Numbered from the stretch's first letter, positions 1-8,083 are shown. The stretch is DNA of 20,487 bases from Rhizobiaceae bacterium (GCA_020696915.1 JAJFMR010000016.1:1-20487); one strand, 5' to 3'. Program-made: numbers and translations. The notes: generated from the letters alone by a model not told the origin.

Positions 1-445
1 GCTCGATCTCACCGCATCGGGGGCGGCATCGCAGCCCACCCTCGACAGCGTCTTTTATCCCGGCATCACCGATCTGCTCGCCTCCGAGGCCCAGTTCACC
101 GACGTCATCCATCAGGATCACTATTCGGACTGCCACATCATGCCCGTGGGCACTGCCGATCCGATCCGCGCCATGCGGGCGGCAGACCGGCTCCCGATCA
201 TCATGGATTCGCTTACGACCGCCTACAATCTGGTGATCGTCGAATGCGGCCCCACCGACGCCGAAGGGATGCGAAGGCTTGTCACCGGCGGCACCGAGGT
301 ACTGCTCAGCGTGATGGAGGCGAATAGCGATGTGGCCGAGGCTGCGGAAAGGCTGAAGGAAAGCGGCTTTCCGGGATTGACCCTGGTGAGGACGGCCGGC
401 TACCGGCCGCCCGCCGCGAGGCTGCGCGACCGCTCCGCGGCATAA
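1..445 (+). CDS. Exopolysaccharide chain-length/BY-kinase-like protein, C-terminal part
   Basis: The gene enters from outside the window and ends at a TAA. The visible 147 residues, read in frame 2, resemble the ATPase-fold C-terminal domain of polysaccharide co-polymerases of the ExoP/Wzc type, inner-membrane proteins that set the length of exported polysaccharide. Visible features are the segment GITDLLASEAQFTDVIH, typical of this domain, and a Walker B-like strand YNLVIVECGPTD. The Walker A motif and the N-terminal Wzz part, if present, lie upstream. The C-terminus has no tyrosine cluster: only one Tyr (in AGYRPP) follows the last strand, so tail autophosphorylation as in Wzc is not evident. 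The assignment rests on fold-level resemblance. A ParA/MinD-like ATPase of another role is the main alternative. Confidence 0.7.
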   Translation, partial: LDLTASGAASQPTLDSVFYPGITDLLASEAQFTDVIHQDHYSDCHIMPVGTADPIRAMRAADRLPIIMDSLTTAYNLVIVECGPTDAEGMRRLVTGGTEVLLSVMEANSDVAEAAERLKESGFPGLTLVRTAGYRPPAARLRDRSAA

Positions 446-512
446 CTCGCAAGGGCGGAGTCTCTCCAAGGCGAGGGAAGCGGCGATCTCCGCATGGAGC
501 GGAATGCCGGCA

Positions 513-731
513 TCATCTGTTCTTCGGGGGCGGGGACAAAAGCAGCCATTTGATGATGCCCATGGCCGGCAGAACCCACAGGATTCCGGTAACGAAGAAA
601 AAGGCCAGATGCGCCAGCGGGCCCGAATCGCCCAGCCGGTGAACCGCCACGGTCGTTGCGACCAGCGCGTAGACGATCACCAGGGCGACGAGAACAACGG
701 TTCCGATGAGTTTTTTCAGCCGTAGGGGCAA
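513..731 (-). CDS. DUF2842 small membrane protein
   Basis: This 72-residue protein has two hydrophobic segments (roughly residues 7-27 and 40-62) and a short basic, proline-rich tail ending PPPKNR. The N-terminus LPLRLKKLIGTVVLVALVIV and the later WVLPAMGIIKWL match what I recall of the DUF2842 family in Rhizobiales. I chose the TTG at 731-729 because AGAGGA lies six bases before it and because the family begins at this basic-hydrophobic segment; the frame stays open upstream to an ATG at 878, but that extension is Arg/Ala-rich and looks non-coding. The gene is divergent from ctaA across about 167 bases. Its function is unknown; an inner-membrane location is inferred. Confidence 0.75.
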   Translation of the reverse strand: MPLRLKKLIGTVVLVALVIVYALVATTVAVHRLGDSGPLAHLAFFFVTGILWVLPAMGIIKWLLLSPPPKNR

Positions 732-898
732 TGCAGGTCCTCTTGCGCCAAGTGCGCCAGTCCGTTTCGGATAGGTCCGTAGCACGCCTGCCGCTATCGC
801 CGAAGGTCCTGTCGGCGCGGCGCGACGGCGTGTCGCTGAGACCGCGGCCTTGAAAGCGATGCCGGGATGGTACACCAATCCCGAAACTGGAGCTGTTC

Positions 899-2002
899 AT
901 GGCGGCGATCACCACGACTTTGACCCCCTTGGCCGCGCGCAGCGAGCACGATCGGCAGTTGCGCAACCGGGCGCTTGTGCGTGGGTGGCTCTATGTCGTT
1001 CTTTTGGCCCTGTTTACGCTGGTGCTGGTCGGCGGCGCCACGCGACTGACCGATTCTGGCCTCTCGATCACCGAATGGAAGCCCGTCCACGGGGTCGTTC
1101 CACCGCTCTCGGACAGCGATTGGCAGGAGGAGTTCGCGAAGTATCGCCAGATTCCCGAATACGAGCAGATCAACAAGGGCATGACCCTTTCGGAGTTCAA
1201 GCGCATCTTCTGGTGGGAATGGGCTCACCGGTTCCTGGCGCGGGGGGTGGGATTCGTTTTCGCGCTGCCTCTCGTCTTCTTCTGGGCCACCGGCCGTCTG
1301 GAGCCGGGACTCGCCCCGAAGCTCGCCGGCCTGCTTCTGCTCGGCGGCCTCCAGGGCGCGGTGGGCTGGTGGATGGTCGCGTCGGGCCTCGTCGAGCGGG
1401 TCGACGTCAGCCAGTACCGGCTGGCCCTGCATCTGACGCTGGCCTGCCTGATCTTCGCTGCGACAATGATCGTGGCACGCGGGCTGGCGCCGCATTCCCT
1501 GCCCATGGCCAGCCCTCCTACCCGGCGCTTCGCGGGCTTTCTGGTCCTTGCCGTGCTCGTGCAGATCACGCTAGGCGCCTTCGTTGCGGGCCTCGATGCC
1601 GGATTGAGCTACAATGACTGGCCGCTGATGGACGGCGCCGTGATTCCGGAAGACCTCATGGTCATGGAGGCGGCATGGCGCAACTTCTTCGAGAATCCCA
1701 AGATGGTGCAGTTCATGCACAGGCTGGTCGCCTACCTGCTGCTCGCCGCCGCGCTCTGGCACATGATCGACACGCGTCGGCGGGAAGCGGGCACCACCCA
1801 TGCCAGACGCGCGCTGGTTCTGTTCCATTTGATCCTCGGGCAGGCGGCGATCGGAGTTGCAACGCTGGCGATGAACGTGCAGCCGCATCTGGCGCTTTTG
1901 CACCAGGCCATGGCGCTCGGAGTGCTCGGCTTCGCGGCCGCGCACTGGCGCGGCGCGCGCGGGCCGTACCCGCTGCAGACGGACATTGCGATAAGGACCT
2001 GA
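899..2002 (+). CDS. ctaA: Heme A synthase (COX15/CtaA family)
   Basis: This 367-residue polytopic inner-membrane enzyme oxidises the C8 methyl group of heme O to a formyl group, giving heme A for aa3-type cytochrome oxidase. Landmarks are TRLTDSGLSITEWKPVHG (about residues 48-65), the hallmark periplasmic glutamate region of the family, and four likely heme-ligand histidines: H110 (WEWAHRF), H178 (ALHLTL), H274 (FMHRLVAY) and H335 (LLHQAMAL). About eight membrane segments are visible, arranged as two similar halves. The length is typical for the long proteobacterial type 2 form. The ATG at 899 has GGAG six bases upstream. The gene stands alone, with no other cytochrome oxidase assembly gene in view, and ends five bases before the converging broken oxidoreductase gene. 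Confidence 0.95.
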   Translation: MAAITTTLTPLAARSEHDRQLRNRALVRGWLYVVLLALFTLVLVGGATRLTDSGLSITEWKPVHGVVPPLSDSDWQEEFAKYRQIPEYEQINKGMTLSEFKRIFWWEWAHRFLARGVGFVFALPLVFFWATGRLEPGLAPKLAGLLLLGGLQGAVGWWMVASGLVERVDVSQYRLALHLTLACLIFAATMIVARGLAPHSLPMASPPTRRFAGFLVLAVLVQITLGAFVAGLDAGLSYNDWPLMDGAVIPEDLMVMEAAWRNFFENPKMVQFMHRLVAYLLLAAALWHMIDTRRREAGTTHARRALVLFHLILGQAAIGVATLAMNVQPHLALLHQAMALGVLGFAAAHWRGARGPYPLQTDIAIRT

Positions 2003-2007
2003 TCCTC

Positions 2008-2584
2008 TCAGCCGTCCAGTTCGCCCCGCGCCTTCGCCCCGGCCACCTCGGTCATGGCTTCGGTGAGCGCGGCGGTCTCCTGGGCGCCCATCACCGCGTA
2101 TCTGCTCTCCAGAAGAAAGCACGGCACGCCGCTGATGCCCATGCGCGATGCCGTAGCGACCTCGGTCGACACGGCATCCCTGTCGGCGTCGGTCGAAAGC
2201 AGGGCGGCGGTCACGGAAGAGTCCATGCCGGCCTCGGCTGCCGCGCCGGTGAGCACGGAGGGGTCGCCGACATCAACGCCTTTCTGGCGACCGTTTGATG
2301 GAACCGAAGTCGAATTCTATTCCCTCGGCCTCGCCGACCGCCTCGATTCTGGCATGGATCTCGCGCAGCTTCTCCTCACTGCCGAACTTGGCCAGCATGT
2401 ACGCCTTGCGGTCCATGCCCTCCGTCGGAATGGATGGGTCGAGCTGGAAAGGCCGCCAGCGCACGCCGACCTCGATGCCGTCCAGCAGTGCAACCGCCTT
2501 GTCCAGCCGCTTCTGACCGATGTAGCACCAGGGGCAGACGACGTCGGAAACGACGTCGACGCTGATCGAGTTGGAGCTGGGCAT
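2008..2584 (-). pseudogene. DsbA-family (FrnE-like) thiol oxidoreductase, frameshifted by internal deletion
   Basis: The N-terminal part (2584 down to about 2285) starts MPSSNSISVDVVSDVVCPWC and carries the CPWC redox motif at residues 17-20, then reads well to FDFGSIKRSP before running into a stop as ERR-stop. The C-terminal part continues in another frame as QKGVDVGDPSVLTGAAAEAG, includes the cis-proline region GISGVPCF, and ends at the TGA at 2010-2008. Intact FrnE/2-hydroxychromene-2-carboxylate isomerase-like proteins are about 215-225 residues and have a segment of the type NT..AHRL...LF.AYF between these two parts. That segment, about 30 residues, is absent, so the lesion looks like a deletion of roughly 90-100 bases that also shifted the frame. 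A short CCA at the join could be microhomology. The start codon overlaps the stop of the upstream binding-protein gene (TGATG). Confidence 0.8.
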
Positions 2585-4392
2585 CAGTCACCGTCCCGCC
2601 ACCAGGTCGGCAACTGGTAGCCATATACCGGCGTCTTGCCGGGATGATTTATGCGAGCCCAGCGTGCAACCCATTGCTCTGGCCGGTGATAGAGGGGCAC
2701 GACGTAGAAGCCCGACAGGAGCAACCGGTCGAGCGCCCTTACCGCGGTGACGAACTCGTCGCGTTCGCGAGCCCTGACCATCGCGTCGATGACGCTGTCG
2801 ATCGCCGGCGACGCCACTCCGGCGAAATTGTAGGTCCCCTGCAGATCGCGGGACGACGATCCCCACCGCCCGACCTGCTCGGCGCCCGGCGACAGCGAGG
2901 ACGTGTAGGTCTGCAGGATCGTATCGTAATCGTAGGTCTGCTGACGTTGCAGGTACTGGGCGCTGTCCACGGAGCGGATGGTCACGGAAATTCCGATACG
3001 CTCGAGGGTGCGCTTCCAGGCGGTGGCGACCGGCTCCCCCGACTTGCCGTTCAGCAGGATTTCGAACGCAACCGGTTTGCCGGCCGGGTCGCTGAGCGTG
3101 CGTCCCTCCAGCTTGTAGCCGGCGGCAACGAGCGCATCGAGTCCCTTCTTCAGAAACGTCCGGTCGCGGCCCGAACCATCGGAAGAAGCGGGCGCCCAGG
3201 TGCCTGCCATGATCTCCGGCGTGACGGCATCGGGCCATTGCGCCAGCAGCGCCTTCTCGGCATCGCTGGCCGGAACCCCCGAGGAACTCAGCTCCGAGCC
3301 GTCATAGTAGCTCTTCGTTCTCGTATAGGCGCCCGAAAACAGATTCTTGTTGGCCCACTCGAAGTCGAAGAGGTCGAGCAGCGCGGCCCGGAAGTTCCGG
3401 TCCTTGAAGACATCCCGTCTCGTGTTGAGAACGAAGCCGTACATGCCTGACGGCAATCCGTTCTCGAACACGTCCTTCACGACGCGACCGTCGTTCACGG
3501 CCGGGAAATCATAGCCGGTGGTCCACCTCCCGGTGTCCGTTTCGATCTGGATGTCGGTCTCGCCCTTCTTGAACGACTCGAACATCGTGTTCTCGTCGCG
3601 GATGTAGGTGATCCGGATCTCGTCGTAATTGTCGAAGCCCCGCTTCGAGGGGATGTCCCTGGCCCAGTAATCGGGGTTGCGCTTCAGGCTGACATACTCG
3701 CCCGGCTGCACGGCGTCGACGACATAGGGTCCGGAGCCGACCGGCGGGGCCAGCGTCGACTTGTCGAAAGTGGCGGCGTCGGTGGCATGCCTGGGCAGGA
3801 TGGGCAACAGGCCGAGCAGCAGCGGCGATTCGCGATCGGCCTTGTCGTTGAAGGTCAGTCGGATGCCGTGGTCGCCGACCTTCTCCATCCGGTCGACCAC
3901 CCGGATCCAGCCCTGATATAACGGCCGCGCCTTGTCACGCAGCAGTTCCAGCGTGAAGATCACGTCCTCCGGCGTGACCGGCTTGCCGTCGGAGAACTTT
4001 GCCCGGGGGTCCAGCGTGAATTCCACGAAGGTGCGCTCGGCGTCAGTCTCGACCTTCTCGGCCAGCAGCGGATAGAGCGCGAAGGCCTCGTCGCGCGACC
4101 GCATCATCAGCGTATCGAACACCGTGTTGCCGAAGGCGGCGTCGAACAGCCCGCGCGAGGCGTCTCCCTGCACGATGAAGGGATTGAGGCTGTCGAACGT
4201 GCCCTGTACGGCGTAGTTGATGCGACCGCCTTTCGGCGCATCGGGATTCACGTAGGGAAAATGCGGAAAGTCGGCCTGCAATGCCGGTTGCCCGTGCATG
4301 GAAATACCATGCGACGGTTCGGCCATGGCGAGCGGCCCGGTTGCCGCGAGGGCGGCGAGGCCCGAAACGAGGCTCGCGAAGATGCGCCGCAT
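2584..4392 (-). CDS. Peptide ABC transporter substrate-binding protein, YejA-like (SBP family 5)
   Basis: This 602-residue periplasmic binding protein belongs to the bacterial extracellular solute-binding family 5. Residues 1-24 form a Sec signal peptide (MRRIFASLVS... with AMA before the likely cut site). The mature N-terminus SHGISMHGQPALQADFPHFP followed by PYVNPDAPKGGRINY is the characteristic opening of YejA-type proteins, which in enterobacteria feed the YejBEF importer for peptides and microcin C. The ATG at 4392-4390 was chosen because AAGGAGA lies just upstream and the signal peptide starts there; the frame is open further upstream but that extension is not protein-like. No permease or ATPase gene is nearby, so it is an orphan here or its partners lie elsewhere. 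Its stop overlaps the start of the broken thiol oxidoreductase by one base. Confidence 0.9.
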   Translation of the reverse strand: MRRIFASLVSGLAALAATGPLAMAEPSHGISMHGQPALQADFPHFPYVNPDAPKGGRINYAVQGTFDSLNPFIVQGDASRGLFDAAFGNTVFDTLMMRSRDEAFALYPLLAEKVETDAERTFVEFTLDPRAKFSDGKPVTPEDVIFTLELLRDKARPLYQGWIRVVDRMEKVGDHGIRLTFNDKADRESPLLLGLLPILPRHATDAATFDKSTLAPPVGSGPYVVDAVQPGEYVSLKRNPDYWARDIPSKRGFDNYDEIRITYIRDENTMFESFKKGETDIQIETDTGRWTTGYDFPAVNDGRVVKDVFENGLPSGMYGFVLNTRRDVFKDRNFRAALLDLFDFEWANKNLFSGAYTRTKSYYDGSELSSSGVPASDAEKALLAQWPDAVTPEIMAGTWAPASSDGSGRDRTFLKKGLDALVAAGYKLEGRTLSDPAGKPVAFEILLNGKSGEPVATAWKRTLERIGISVTIRSVDSAQYLQRQQTYDYDTILQTYTSSLSPGAEQVGRWGSSSRDLQGTYNFAGVASPAIDSVIDAMVRARERDEFVTAVRALDRLLLSGFYVVPLYHRPEQWVARWARINHPGKTPVYGYQLPTWWRDGD

Positions 4393-4623
4393 CGGAAGTC
4401 TCCTTTGAGGTTCAGCTTCTGATTCGCGACTTAGCCTAGCACGGGCGCAAAAGCATGTTCCTGCCAGGATCGCTTCGGAAATCGGCCGGACCGACTGGAT
4501 TCCAGGAGCCACGCAGTGTAACACGCGCAACCAAGTCATCCTGTTGCCTCATTTGGTGAACAGGTAGGCGCAACAAGCGGCATTGATAGCCGCGCCTGTG
4601 GCCATCTAGAGGAATTAAGCAAC

Positions 4624-5256
4624 ATGACGAGGCACAAAACCGACGGTTACCGTCTTTCGGCCGTCGCCGCCGGGGTCGCGGGGCTGCTTGCAGCAGGCCT
4701 TTCGCCGGCCTTGGCGCAGCAGCAGCGGCAGCAGATGCCACAAGGCTGGTTCAAGGCCTGTGCCAAGCAGGAGGACGTCGACATCTGCAACGTGCAGAAC
4801 CTCGTCAGTGCCAGCACCGGCCAGGTGGTGACGGGCATCAGCCTGCTGGAGCTGAAAGGCAAGATCAACAAGAAGCTGTTCCAGGTTACCGTGCCGACCG
4901 GCCGCCTGGTGCCGCCAGGCATCGGTCTGCAGGTCGACGGCGGCAAGACGCAGAAACTCGAATACGTACTTTGCTTCGCCGATCGCTGCATCGCCGAGGC
5001 GCCGCTAAACGACCAGCTCGTCGCTTCATTCAAGAAGGGCCAGGAGTTGACGCTCACTTCCGTCAATTCTCAGAACCAGCCCAACCCCATAAAGGTTTCC
5101 CTGCAGGGCTTCACTGGCGCCTACGACGGGCCGCCGCTCAAGCAGTCGGACATCGAGGACCGCCAGAAGAAAATTCAGGAATTCGTTGCCAAGAACAACG
5201 AGGATTTCGCCAAGAAGCTGAAGGAAGAGCAGGACAAGGCCAAGGCCGCAAACTGA
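4624..5256 (+). CDS. Invasion-associated locus B (IalB) family protein
   Basis: This 210-residue exported protein has an N-terminal signal sequence (hydrophobic core about residues 11-30, cut probably after ALA at 31). The central domain, with CAKQEDVDICNVQN and YVLCFADRCIAEAPLN, is the IalB fold. Four cysteines at 46, 55, 117 and 122 fit two disulfide bonds in the periplasm. The C-terminus from about residue 172 is highly charged and probably helical (repeated K/E/D up to KAKAAN). The name comes from a Bartonella erythrocyte-invasion locus, but the family is widespread in non-pathogenic Rhizobiales and its general role is unknown, so no virulence function is implied. AGAGGA lies upstream of the ATG. 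A hairpin terminator follows. Confidence 0.92.
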   Translation: MTRHKTDGYRLSAVAAGVAGLLAAGLSPALAQQQRQQMPQGWFKACAKQEDVDICNVQNLVSASTGQVVTGISLLELKGKINKKLFQVTVPTGRLVPPGIGLQVDGGKTQKLEYVLCFADRCIAEAPLNDQLVASFKKGQELTLTSVNSQNQPNPIKVSLQGFTGAYDGPPLKQSDIEDRQKKIQEFVAKNNEDFAKKLKEEQDKAKAAN

Positions 5257-5280
5257 CCTTCAGCAGCGCAGGCTACATGA

Positions 5281-5308
5281 AAAGCGGGGCGCAAGCTCCG
5301 CTTTTTTC
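5281..5308. terminator. Bidirectional rho-independent terminator between ialB-like gene and hspQ
   Basis: AAAAGCGG and CCGCTTTT form the base of a stem that continues inward (GGC with GCT, one G-T pair) around a GCAA tetraloop and ends in six T on the plus strand. A-rich sequence on the other side gives a T-run for the minus strand too. It lies between the converging ialB-like and hspQ genes and could serve both. Confidence 0.85.
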
Positions 5309-5332
5309 ATGATCGGCGAACCGTCGGCGCCT

Positions 5333-5665
5333 TCAATGCCGCGCCCTGTCTTTCGGCTCGTAGTTGCCGTCCGGCGTCCTGTCGAACAATTCGCCCAGTT
5401 GCGGGTGCCTGATCGGTTCTCCCGACCGGTCTTCCAGCAGGTTCTGCTCGGAAACGTAGGCTATGTATTCGGTTTCGGCATTCTCGGCCAGAAGGTGGTA
5501 AAATGGCTGGTCCTTGCACGGGCGCACTTCCTTTGGAATTGCCTCGTACCATTCCTCCGAATTGGCGAACTGCGGGTCGACGTCGAATATCACGCCACGA
5601 AAGGGAAACAGGCGGTGCCTGACCACCTGTCCGATCGCAAACTTCGCACGTCTCATCGGGCTCAT
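5333..5665 (-). CDS. hspQ: Heat shock protein HspQ (YccV family)
   Basis: This 110-residue soluble protein matches the HspQ/hemimethylated-DNA-binding YccV family. Diagnostic stretches are FAIGQVVRHRLFPFRGVIFDVDP (residues 9-31), the EEWYEAIP segment, QPFYHLLAEN (53-62) and YIAYVSEQNLL (68-78). In Escherichia coli HspQ binds hemimethylated origin DNA, affects DnaA stability and acts as a specificity factor for Lon; how far this holds in alphaproteobacteria is not known from sequence. The first ATG (5665) is preferred since AGAGG lies about nine bases upstream; a second ATG is three codons further in. It is transcribed away from the AEC carrier gene. No obvious heat-shock promoter was recognised. 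Confidence 0.92.
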   Translation of the reverse strand: MSPMRRAKFAIGQVVRHRLFPFRGVIFDVDPQFANSEEWYEAIPKEVRPCKDQPFYHLLAENAETEYIAYVSEQNLLEDRSGEPIRHPQLGELFDRTPDGNYEPKDRARH

Positions 5666-5784
5666 TCAGCTAAACCTCTGACTTCATTTGGCGCAGGACC
5701 TTCCGGGATTCAACCCCGCGCCGTCTCGCCGAAGGGTGAGCGATTGCGTCGGCGGCGCTTCAACGCCTGGGGCACGATGGTGTC

Positions 5785-6744
5785 ATGGCGGATGTAATCG
5801 GTCTCGTTCTGCCGTTTTTCGGACTGATCTTCCTCGGCTTCGTGGTGGCGCGAATCACCGGGCAGCCCACCCAGGAACTCGGCTGGATGACGACTTTCGT
5901 CATCTATGTCGCGCTGCCGGCGCTTTTCTTCCAGCTGCTTGCCAAAACCCCGTTCGAGCGACTGACCGAATGGACGTTCATCCTGGGCGCGGTTTTTTCG
6001 ACCTTCCTCATATTCGCTGCGATGTTCACCGCCTCCGTCGCGATCTCGCGGGGCGAACTCGCCGAATCGACCATAAAGAGCCTGGCGGCAGCCTATGGCA
6101 ACATCGGTTACATGGGTCCCGGCGTGGCGCTCCTCGCTTTCGGACCGGAGGCGGCCGTTCCGGTTGCGCTGATCTTCTGCTTCGAGAACCTGATGCACTT
6201 CACGATCGCCCCGGCGGTGATGGCGATCTCCGGCGGCAGGGGGGGCAGCTTCCTGCTCGTCAAGGATGTGCTGCAAAAGATCGCGCTGCATCCATTCATC
6301 GTGGCGACGGCGGCCGGCGTGGCTGCTGCCTATATTGAGTTCCGACCGCCGGTACCGATCGAGCGCCTGCTCGAATATCTGTCGAGCGCGGCGGCGCCGT
6401 GCGCGCTGTTTGCGATGGGCGTGACATTGGCATTGAGGCCGCTGAACAGGGTGCCGCGCGAGCTCGTGCCGATCGCCTTTCTCAAGCTCGTGCTGCACCC
6501 GCTGGTCTGTTATGTCGTCCTCTCATGGATTGGCGACTTCTCCGAGACCTGGATGTTCTCGGCCATCCTGCTGGCGGCCCTGCCGACGGCAACCAACGTC
6601 TTCGTGATAGCCCAGCAGTATGGCGTGTGGGTGGAGCGCGCTTCCGCAAGCGTGCTGCTCACCACGCTGATGTCGGTCGCGACCGTCACCGGGCTGCTCT
6701 ATATGATCAAGAGCGGCGTCCTACCGCCTGATCTGATCCCGTAA
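5785..6744 (+). CDS. AEC (auxin efflux carrier) family transporter
   Basis: This 319-residue integral membrane protein has about ten hydrophobic segments in the five-plus-five layout of the AEC family. Family landmarks are FFGLIFLGFVVAR near the N-terminus, the crossing-region motif YGNIGYMGPG (about residues 107-116) and LPTATNVFVIAQQYGV near the C-terminus. Bacterial members export or exchange organic acids such as malate or malonate; the substrate here cannot be read from sequence. The ATG at 5785 directly begins the first membrane segment, though the ribosome-binding site is weak. The last 24 bases overlap, on the opposite strand, the end of the FAD monooxygenase gene. No regulator or decarboxylase gene is adjacent to hint at a substrate. 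Confidence 0.92.
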   Translation: MADVIGLVLPFFGLIFLGFVVARITGQPTQELGWMTTFVIYVALPALFFQLLAKTPFERLTEWTFILGAVFSTFLIFAAMFTASVAISRGELAESTIKSLAAAYGNIGYMGPGVALLAFGPEAAVPVALIFCFENLMHFTIAPAVMAISGGRGGSFLLVKDVLQKIALHPFIVATAAGVAAAYIEFRPPVPIERLLEYLSSAAAPCALFAMGVTLALRPLNRVPRELVPIAFLKLVLHPLVCYVVLSWIGDFSETWMFSAILLAALPTATNVFVIAQQYGVWVERASASVLLTTLMSVATVTGLLYMIKSGVLPPDLIP

Positions 6745-7932
6745 GTCCGACAGGATTGAAGCCAGACCGCTACCCGGCTGCAGGCCTTCGCGCATGAAAA
6801 AGGCCCGCAGCGGCGCAATCCGACCCAGGAGACCGAGCCCGGCGCTGCGCGCCAGCTGCGCGGGAAGCATGTCGGATAAAAGCGATATGTTGAGGAGGCT
6901 GACCGCGCCGGCACGCGCCAGAATATCCGGCCGCCGCTCGCGATCATAGGCCGCCAGGGCTTTCCCCGATCCCGGATCGTCGCGGTTTTCTGCAGCGATT
7001 CTGGAAAGATCGGAGATGTCTCTCATGCCGAGGTTAAGTCCCTGTGCACCGATGGGCGGGAAGACATGCGCCGCTTCGCCGACCAGCGCGACGCGATTGG
7101 CGGCGAAGCGCGCCGGCACAGTCGCGGTCAGCGGATAGATCTGCCGTCCCGGTTCCACCGACACTCTTCCCAGCATCGACTGCATCCGGTCTTCGATACG
7201 CCGGGACAAGGCGGCGTCATCGAGGGCGGCGAGTTCGGCGGCGGTCTCGGGCCTGACCACCCAGACCAGGCTCGACCGCCGGCCCGGCAGCGGCACCTGC
7301 GTGAAAGGGCCGGTTTCCGTGTGGAATTCGGTCGAGATGAAGCCGTGGCCGCGGCTGTGACCGAAATTGACGACAAAGGCGGATTGCGGGAAGGACCGCG
7401 TTGAAACCGCGATGCCGGCTGCCTCCCGGGCCGGCGACAGGCGACCGTCCGCTGCGACGGCGAGCGCCGCCGCGACCCTGGCGCCGTCGGCCAGCTTGGC
7501 CACGATCTCGTCCTGTCCGATCTCCCAGCCCTCGACCAGGCTGCGTCGCCATTCTATCTCGGTCCGCGCCAGAACGGCTGCGCGGAGCGCCTGGTTGAGC
7601 TGGCGATTGGGAATATTCAGCCCGAAATACTCCTCCCCGATCTCCGCGGCACGGAAGGTCGCAACGGGGCTGCGGATGAGCCGCCGCGTAGCGTCGACGA
7701 TGCGCATCACCTCGAGAGGTGCGGCCTTGCCGATGAGCGCGTCGAAGACGCCGATGCGCTGGAGTATCGCCAGAGCCGGCCGCATCAAGGCGGTCGTACG
7801 CTCGTCGTCGTCGCGCGGAACAGGTCCGGCGAGGATTATCCTGAAGCCAAGCCGGGCAAGATCGAGGGCTGCGGCGAGCCCAGCCGGTCCGGTGCCCGCG
7901 ACAACGATTTCCGGTGAAGTCGGACTGTTCAT
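6721..7932 (-). CDS. UbiH/UbiF/COQ6-family FAD-dependent monooxygenase
   Basis: This 403-residue flavoprotein belongs to the ubiquinone-biosynthesis hydroxylase family. The dinucleotide-binding fingerprint GTGPAG is at residues 13-18, the DG motif (VAADGRLSP) at about 158-167, and the second FAD motif, VALVGEAAHVFPPIGAQGLN, at 281-300, with GE in place of the more usual GD. Family members hydroxylate the ubiquinone ring, probably at the inner-membrane surface; which ring position is modified cannot be told from this sequence. The ATG at 7932-7930 was chosen because the FAD fold begins directly after it and GGAG lies about eight bases upstream; an in-frame ATG 12 codons earlier is possible but less likely. 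The end of the gene overlaps the AEC carrier gene tail to tail. Confidence 0.9.
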   Translation of the reverse strand: MNSPTSPEIVVAGTGPAGLAAALDLARLGFRIILAGPVPRDDDERTTALMRPALAILQRIGVFDALIGKAAPLEVMRIVDATRRLIRSPVATFRAAEIGEEYFGLNIPNRQLNQALRAAVLARTEIEWRRSLVEGWEIGQDEIVAKLADGARVAAALAVAADGRLSPAREAAGIAVSTRSFPQSAFVVNFGHSRGHGFISTEFHTETGPFTQVPLPGRRSSLVWVVRPETAAELAALDDAALSRRIEDRMQSMLGRVSVEPGRQIYPLTATVPARFAANRVALVGEAAHVFPPIGAQGLNLGMRDISDLSRIAAENRDDPGSGKALAAYDRERRPDILARAGAVSLLNISLLSDMLPAQLARSAGLGLLGRIAPLRAFFMREGLQPGSGLASILSDLRDQIRR

Positions 7933-8022
7933 TGGCTGGCTCCGGGTCGGCACAAGGCCATGCCGCACTTCACTTCAAGTCACGGCGGCGCCGGGTCGGT
8001 CCGGTACCTCCCGTCGATCGAA

Positions 8023-8044
8023 CCACCGCACCGCCCAGCGGTGG
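8023..8044. repeat. Inverted repeat in divergent monooxygenase/DUF2182 intergenic region
   Basis: CCACCGC and GCGGTGG are separated by eight bases. The pair sits in the 188-base gap between two divergent genes and could be an operator or a leader hairpin. No regulator family could be assigned. Confidence 0.45.
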
Positions 8045-8071
8045 CGCCCTGTGCGACACCTCTAAATAGTA

Positions 8072-8083
8072 CCGCCCGGGCGG
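8072..8083. repeat. Perfect 12-base GC palindrome
   Basis: CCGCCCGGGCGG is perfectly palindromic and lies just after a short A/T-rich tract (CTAAATAGTA) and before the DUF2182 gene. It may be a protein-binding site. In DNA this GC-rich, a chance palindrome is also possible. Confidence 0.35.

Noticed and set aside
732..878. Longer N-terminus of the DUF2842 protein and overlapping minus-strand frames at 400-1495
   Set aside because: The added residues are low in hydrophobicity and unlike the family, and the longer frames are antisense to ctaA.
4393..4539. Longer start for the YejA-like protein
   Set aside because: The extra 49 residues would bury a clean signal peptide, and AAGGAGA directly precedes the inner ATG.
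4624..5256. Reading the IalB-family gene as evidence of virulence
   Set aside because: The family is common in free-living and symbiotic Rhizobiales, and nothing else in the window points to pathogenicity.
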